64,000 nucleotides of DNA from positions 1 to 64,000 of the forward strand of contig UESW01000049.1 in assembly GCA_900491605.1 (NCBI GenBank), in the 5' to 3' direction. Below are positions 57,801-64,000 of the stretch, in pieces; position 1 is the stretch's first letter; every line of letters begins with the position of its first letter. The position numbers and the translations under genes are program-made. The notes under the pieces were generated by a model, which was given only the letters and a program-made list of their open reading frames with translations, made no database searches and had not been told where the DNA came from. Source of the DNA: Calamus simplicifolius (Eukaryota; Streptophyta; Magnoliopsida; Arecales; Arecaceae).

Positions 57801-60720
57801 TGCTTGAAGCAATCAGCTCCGATACGATCCCGGAGATCAAATCAATAGCAAGAACGGAAGACAAAAGCAGTCAAACCAATGCCAGCTTCTCCCTCCCCGT
57901 CAGAACCAAGGAAAAAATATCAAATTTTAATCGGCCCGGAGCGCGATGGCACGGGGTTGTCTTCCTGCATGGTAGGGTTTTCGCGAGGAGGAGGAGGGGA
58001 TTAGGGTTTGAGCGCAGAGGAGGGAAAAGAGCTTTAGGGTTTGAGGCGGCGATTTCTTGGAGCCGTCGGAGCGATACAAGGCCAAAGGGGCTCAAAAGAG
58101 AACGGAGATGTGGAGTTCTGTTTCTTTCGGATGGGTGGAAGGGCCCTGGGGGTCTGGTAATGATCTCAACTTCTCTCTTGGTTTAGAGCTTTTTTAATTC
58201 ACGGAGTTCTTTCGGGCAAGGCGAGAAGGGAGAGGGGGCGAGGCCGAGGGGCATCCTCCAGTGAACGATTTCTATTTTTTCTTAGTGCGTGGTGCGTGCT
58301 ACAACGATGCTAAGCACACCAACTATTTCTGTACACTAACAGACGCTCTCTCAGGTGGTGTAGGGCCCACCTGCGGGTGAGAGGCTCATCGTTTGGGCGA
58401 ACTGCCTGCGAGTGCATTGATATTTTTAAAAAATTGGGAGTGGTGCTTTTAAGGCAGTGCTCTGTGGTGCTCGATTAATGATTAATGGCAGGTCGATGCA
58501 TGGATCGCCGAATGGCATGGATGGCGGTTAAATCGAGCCACAGATCAGGGCCGAAATCAAAAATCTATCAATTTAAGCATGGCATGTTCAATGAAACGGC
58601 CTTTAAGCCGCTATTTATGGTACGGCCCAACCAGCGAGGAGAAAGAATTCCTCTTGTTTCTTTCTCAATAATGATAGATTTATCAACTCTTAAATTAAAA
58701 ATAAATTAAAAGCAAAAAAATATTTAATTATATTTTTTTAAAAATTAAAATTTTTATTTTTTATTATTTATTTTTATTATAAAAAAATATAATTATAACA
58801 TAATTCTTTTATTTTTTTTTACTATTAAATAAAATAATTATTTTTTTCATTCTTTTTCAAAAAAAAAAATAATAATTTTTTTCTTTCCTTTCTCTTCCAT
58901 TTATTTACTTCCTTTTACTCTAGCCTTCATTTCCTTCCAAAAATCCAAACATAGTCAAAAAAGTGCTCTTTTTCTTCTCTCTCTTTACTTCTTTTTACTC
59001 TCTTTCATATTTATGTTTACCTCCAAAAATCCAAGCATAATAACCAGGGGAGCAAGGAGGAGGATTTGGGATCAAACTCCGTACGTCTGTACCACTTTAT
59101 CAGCACCAAGCCAGTGACCTACGGTTGGGGAGGCAGACGGTCACCAGGCATCAGGGAAAGCAGGTTCTCCTGCAGTGGAGGCTCGTAGATGGATTCTATC
59201 ATCGGTGTTTGTCGAGTAGTTGATTGGAAAATAGAGGTTATTCACGGCCGTTTTAATAGTTCAGTGAGATTCGGTTGATTTAGACGAGGCAAGGAGTGAA
59301 CGGCGACTAGCGCTCATTTGAAAACTCCTTGCAGCAAGTTTACCTCTGATCCATGATTGGTTGCCTAGTACTCTCGGCACACAGGACTTTGGGTCGGAAC
59401 GGAACTCATTCAAAGCCGACTCCCACTCTCAATCAGAAGGTAAATCGGTGCTTAGGCCTAAATCGGAAGTATCTACAATCACTTCTTCTGTAATTCTGGC
59501 GAGAGTTTCAGGGATAAGAGGAGACTAATCCTCGGTTTGGATGAAGAGAAAACTATGAAGAAAAGAAAACTAGAAGGAAAAATAAGAGAAAAAAATGAAA
59601 TTTACCTTGTTTAGATGAAGAGAAAGTAAAAAAGTGGTGGCCCCACATAAAAGTTTTTTATCTGAAACTGAAGAGATTTCGGAGAGAAAACTCAAAAATG
59701 CTCTTTCATTTTTTTTATTTCAATATTGACCCTTCCAAAAAAATAACCGATATTTTTTTAATCATCTGTAATAAAAATATTATTGTCATTGTAAATTGTT
59801 AACTTTTCTCTCCTCTTTATTTTCTCCCACTCATTCAAACCGAACGAGAAAAAATATTTTCTTTCCAATTTCTTTCCTTTCACCTTTCTCTCCTCTCAAT
59901 TTTCTTTTCTTCTACTTTTCTCTCCATCGAAACAGAGCATAAGGAAAAGAACTAGTTACCGAATCTAGCTCCAAATCAGGATAAGATACGGTGGATGCAA
60001 TGTTGTTGGACCAAAATAAGAGAGCGGAATTATCGGTTGTCATGCCCAAAGTAGTAGCCGGAGATCAGGGGCACACTATGAAGAGATCCAAGCTGGCTAA
60101 TCCAAGCTGGCTAAATTAGGGTCCTCATTGGGTAGATCAAGTCGTGAATCCAAGTTCCATGTTGGCCTTAATCGGGTGAAAATTCCTATGCTCAAACGTA
60201 GGCTTAACCATAAAAGCTGCGGCCAAGCAAATAATCATTGAACACCTTCCTTGCACTTGTGCTAAAAGCTGCGGCCAAGGGACATACGTGGGAGCCATAT
60301 ATTATGATTGAGTGAATCCGTACCTCTCAATGCTGATGATGGAGCGAAGCAATCATTTTTCTTGGCGTCCCTTGCTGATGGCAATCCATCGATGATATCA
60401 ATAACCGTGGTGTCTACCTTCTCTTCTCCTTTTGGATGGACACCTCCGCCCTTATCTCTACACCTTAACAACAAGGGCAAATAACTAGCTCGAAGTACAA
60501 GATGTATGTATTAGCCTTTCAAGCCAACTCACCCACTGGGTCAATTGAGGATCCTTATCTATCGTTAATTCTCCTTGAAGCTTCTACCAAATATTTGAGA
60601 GTCCTTCATCAAGGGAAGGCACTTGTCCGAGTTCATTAGATCTGATAGTGGGAACTTGTGAGTAATCAGCGTAGTCAATGGAGGTACCAATCTCCCCATC
60701 TAGCTTTCATCCGGGAACCA
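57801..60720. other. CNOT10 5' region and intergenic DNA
   Basis: 57801-58260 is GC-richer and probably holds the CNOT10 5' UTR and core promoter. Beyond it are AT-rich tracts (58680-58990, 59520-59940) and non-repetitive-looking stretches, for example 59050-59520 and 59960-60700. No frame or domain is recognisable. The last part may be the decayed 5' portion of the LINE that follows. Confidence 0.5.
57972..58042 (-). promoter_or_regulatory. Telo-box motifs upstream of CNOT10
   Basis: On the minus strand AAACCCTAA occurs at 58034-58042 and 58001-58009, and AAACCCTA at 57973-57980, about 170-240 bp upstream of the ATG. Telo-boxes are common in 5' regions of plant growth and translation-related genes. 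Whether they lie in the promoter or the 5' UTR cannot be told. Confidence 0.55.
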
Positions 60721-61620
60721 TTTAATTTGGAATTGTAAAGGAGCCAGGAAGCCCGGTCTCTTATCTATTGTTAGAAGACTTCTTATTTTATTGATGTCGA
60801 GGGGCTATCTGGGGTCTTTTAACCATATGGTAGATAGATTTGGATGACTTAGATTTTGTTTACCATTCCAACTAATGTTTTTGTGGTGTTTGTAGTAGAT
60901 GTAGATACTCTTTGATTTTGGTAGCTCTGTTCGCTAGTACTAATGACTTCATTCGTCATCAGTTATGCTCAGAACTTTGTTTAATGTTGGAACTTCAGTG
61001 CCCCACTATTACAATGGATGATTTCAATGTTATTCTCTCCCAAGAGGAGAAAAAGGGTGGGCAGCATTTCTGTGATGGCTAAGAATCAAGAAAGTCTTCT
61101 ACAACAAAAATCATTGGTGGATTTGGGGTTCTCAGGTATTCGGTTCACTTGGTGTAACAATAGGCAAGAAGATGGTGCCGAGGTCTAAGAGAGGCTTGAT
61201 AGGGCTTTGGAAAATTTGAAGTGGCTTGATACTTCCCCTGATAGCTTAGTTACCCGCTTGCCTCGAATTGGATCTGACCGTTACCTTCTTCTACTAGGGT
61301 TGCAACCTTTTGATTTGGGACCTATTTAATTTCGTTTTGAGAACATTTGGCTTCATCTTACTGATTCCTGGTTTGTAGTTTCTAATGCCTGGTCATCTGT
61401 TCAATCTGGAGACCCTATGACTAGAATCGTCAAGCAGTTGTAGAGGACTAAATCTGCCCTAAAGCAATGGAATAAAAATAGTGTTGGAAATTTGTTTGCT
61501 AAAATAAAAGTAGTTAAACTGGAAATTGAAGCACCACAGCTCAAGAAGGATGTTGAGGGCGATCCTCAACGTGCAAAGCTGCATCAATTGGGTCATAAGA
61601 TTTCTAATTATATTTTAAAT
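60721..61620 (+). pseudogene. LINE endonuclease region
   Basis: IWNCKGARKP near 60730 is the usual opening of plant LINE ORF2. DDFNVILSQEEKKGG near 61018 carries the conserved DFN of the endonuclease. SGIRFTWCNNRQEDGA and ERLDRAL follow near 61134-61206. The stretch 60790-60870 seems to have lost sequence. Confidence 0.8.
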
Positions 61621-61953
61621 TGTTAATTTTAAATTGTTAAGGTTGCAGAAAGTGTTATGGAGGAAAAAAATCTCAAATTCAGTGGTTGGCATATGATGAT
61701 CAGAATTCAAATTTTTTCGCAACTCAACTTTACTCCGCAGAAAAAGGAATCATATCTTACAAATTTTAGATGATCAACATAATGTCGTGGTTGGTGATAA
61801 CTAGAGTCAAGCAGTGCTCAAAGAGTATTTTCTCTCTAGATGAAAAAACCGTCTCTTGCCATCCTTCATTTTTGCCTATGGGGGCCATATGGTAGACAGT
61901 AGTAACCATGTGAATATAGTGAAAAAAAGGTGTTTGAAAAGAAGATTCTTGTT

Positions 61954-62242
61954 GAGAGAAAGTCTTGCTGCATCAGAAGTGGTGCAGCAGGAGCTGCACC
62001 ATGCCTAATGATTGGCGCGCACTGCGTGCATGCGCATGCTAAAGAAGAAAGATGCTCTTGCCTTTGACGCGTGTGCGCATACGCCGTGCATCAATCGTCG
62101 GGGGTGTAACACACGCATGCCGAAAAAAAAAAAGATGCTCTTGCCTTTAGCATGCATGCGTATGCACGCGCATGCGCCACACACCAATCATCAGGGGTGG
62201 TGCGCATGAGCTGCACCATCCTCAATGCAGCAAGACTTTCTC
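61954..62242. mobile_element. Mutator-like (MULE) MITE inserted in the LINE
   Basis: The left arm starts GAGAGAAAGTCTTGCTGCAT; the inverse of the right end reads GAGAAAGTCTTGCTGCATT. Pairing continues imperfectly for about 90 bp. The flanks share TTCTTGTTG (61946-61954 and 62243-62251), a 9-bp duplication as in Mutator-like elements; the exact border is uncertain by 1-2 bp. The interior has many GCATGC and GCGCATG words and a duplicated AAGATGCTCTTGCCTTT. No coding capacity. Confidence 0.75.
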
Positions 62243-62251
62243 TTCTTGTTG

Positions 62252-64000
62252 GTTTGAAATTATTAGGATCGAATAAAGCTTTTAGTCTAGATGACTTCAA
62301 TTCTAGCTTTTATAAACATTGTTGGCACATCATTGGTTCAGATGTTTGCAAGGTAGTTAGACAATTATTTAAAAATGGGACCATGCCTGAAGCTTGGAAG
62401 TTAACCTTTGTGATCTTGCTTCCCAAAAGCAGTAATACTAATTCTCCAAATCATTAATGTCCCGTTAGCCTATGTAATACAATCTACAAAATTATGGCTA
62501 AGATTCTTACATTAAGAATCCGCACTACATAATATTGTTGTTGAGAAACAACCTATATTTTTTTGGAAAGCAATATTTCTAATAGCATTACTCTTGCTTA
62601 GTGTATGATAGAGTCGATTGGAGGTTCCGAATAGGAGTTCTTCACCATCTCAACTTTTCGTCTTAGCTAATTCAATGGATTCAATTATGTATTCATTCTC
62701 CTTTCTTTGCAGTACTAATTGATGATTCACCCACAGACTTCTTCTAGTTTTAAGGGGTTTGCACCAAGGATGCCCTATATCTTCCTACTTGTTCCTATCA
62801 TGTATCAAAATACTAACTCGAAGGCCATATTATAAAGAATAATTGACCAAATTATGGGATACAAACCTAAAAGATATAGTCCTTTAATTCCTCGTCTTCT
62901 ATTTGTTGATGATTATCTCCTCTTTTGGGCTTAAGTTTTGGATTATATTGTGTTCAAACAATCGATTATTGTCAGTAGTCTGGACAGTCGATGAAACTTG
63001 CGAATCTGAAGTTTTATTCAGTCCGAATATCTATTATAACCTTGCTACTAATTTCTCTTCCTTTCTAGGGATTAGGAGACTCATGTCTTTGGAGATTTAT
63101 TTGGGGATCCCTATCAAAGGTAAGAGGCTTTCAACATCAGACTTGCAACCATTCAAGGATAAAATCAACCTTAAACTAGATGCTTGGAAATGGCATACTC
63201 TATCCTTTGTTGAGAGGACTATACTTATCTGATCAGTATTGCATTCTTATTCATATTTGCATATGTTGTTGTACCTATAAGTTTTATAGCCTAGTTCATA
63301 AAAATAATTTGAAGTTTTTTATGGGGCCATGGTAAAAGCCAATGTGCCCTTCATACTATCTCTTGGGCCTCCATTGCTAAACCAAAACGTTTAGAAGCTT
63401 TTGGGATTTATGATATCTCTTCTTCGTGGTGAGCTCTTCAATATCGGTTAGTGGCAAGGATTATCATCACTTCTTACTCTATTCATACTAGGATTCTTCA
63501 GGCAAAGTATTTCTTTACTAATGATTAGTTTTCTTATTTTGTCCCTCAGAATTCATCTCCTTTATGGAAGGAGTTATATAAGGTGCCCAGTATTTGTCAA
63601 GAGTCTTATGTGGTACATTAGAGATGGAATGAGTACTGATATTCTCTCTTAGCCTTGGCTTTTTTTCCATCCCTTTAACAAAGACTCCATTAGTTTGCAA
63701 TGTTGATACCCTTTCTATGCGCTCTACTATTGACCAGCTTTGACTTCTACTTGGCGACTGGAATATTTAGCTGCTTGAGACTTTATTTCATCCACAAACA
63801 ATCAAAGAGATTCTTGCAACACTGATCTGTGATCCTTGTTACACTGATAGGTTGTGTTGGGGACCGAGATACTACTCTAAGCTTTGTATTAAGGACCTAT
63901 ACATGATAAGAGATTTGAAGAAAATAAAAGTAGTGTGGCCGAAGTTATCTCTTTATTCAAACATTTGGAGCCTTTTAAATAAGCAAAACAACTGAAATCC
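62252..64000 (+). pseudogene. LINE reverse transcriptase and C-terminal region
   Basis: DDFNSSFYKHCWHIIGSDV and MPEAWKLTFVILLPK near 62290-62430, then a CPVSLCNTIYKIMAKIL block, are N-terminal RT motifs. FVDDYLLFW near 62902 is the catalytic YADD/FADD motif with Val for Ala. YLGIPIKGKRLSTSDLQPF near 63100 and LSFVERTILI near 63205 are C-terminal blocks. The rest to 64000 is the zinc-binding-domain region, heavily shifted. Confidence 0.82.

Larger units (their letters stand above)
60721..64000 (+). mobile_element. L1-type LINE, ORF2 remnant, open at the right edge
   Basis: Endonuclease then reverse transcriptase blocks appear in the right order, followed by a C-terminal region, all with stops and frameshifts. 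A MULE-like insertion lies at 61954-62242. No poly-A tail is reached inside the window. Confidence 0.85.

Overview
This is nuclear DNA of a flowering plant, most likely a monocot. A palm is my best guess, from the very long repeat-filled introns and the dispersed repeat families, but no search could be run. There are no bacterial features, CRISPR arrays or operons. Only two genes look like functional host genes. The rest is transposable elements, their remnants, and organelle-derived DNA.

Layout. Positions 1-4920 are a decayed CACTA (En/Spm) transposon. It has a tandem subterminal array with GCGACGCA motifs, a TATA box, a leader exon, a 2.1 kb intron carrying a GC-rich tandem array, and broken exons of a Ptta/En-Spm transposase. 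Positions 4921-11910 are AT-rich intergenic DNA with SINE-like repeats. Positions 11911-12684 (minus strand) encode a hybrid proline-rich protein: signal peptide, proline-rich repeats and an eight-cysteine domain. Positions 12800-20600 are intergenic, with microsatellites and small element relics. Positions 21196-57800 (minus strand) are one 36.6 kb gene for CCR4-NOT complex subunit 10 (CNOT10), which I could assemble into six exons with intact splice sites. Positions 57801-60720 are its upstream region and intergenic DNA. Positions 60721-64000 are a decayed L1-type LINE that runs off the window.

The CNOT10 introns act as a container for repeats. Intron 5 (11.8 kb) holds a Copia element with matching 5-bp target duplications and a hAT-type MITE inside its reverse transcriptase. 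It also holds a 0.7 kb hAT-like element and several SINE/RTE-like tails. Intron 1 (17.9 kb) holds an Athila-like Ty3/gypsy element that kept gag and protease but lost reverse transcriptase and integrase. It also holds a head-to-tail MITE dimer, a patchwork of plastid DNA (trnA, rrn23, ycf2, psbD, rpoC1, trnC, rrn16), and a Ty3/gypsy integrase fragment interrupted by a foldback insertion. All the large retroelements are antisense to CNOT10.

Points most worth a second look: a single-base loss in the last CNOT10 exon that replaces the conserved C-terminus; repeat-phase shifts inside the proline-rich gene that cancel out and leave one open frame; the plastid mosaic; and the MITE dimer sharing one outer target duplication. 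I saw no convincing new biological system.
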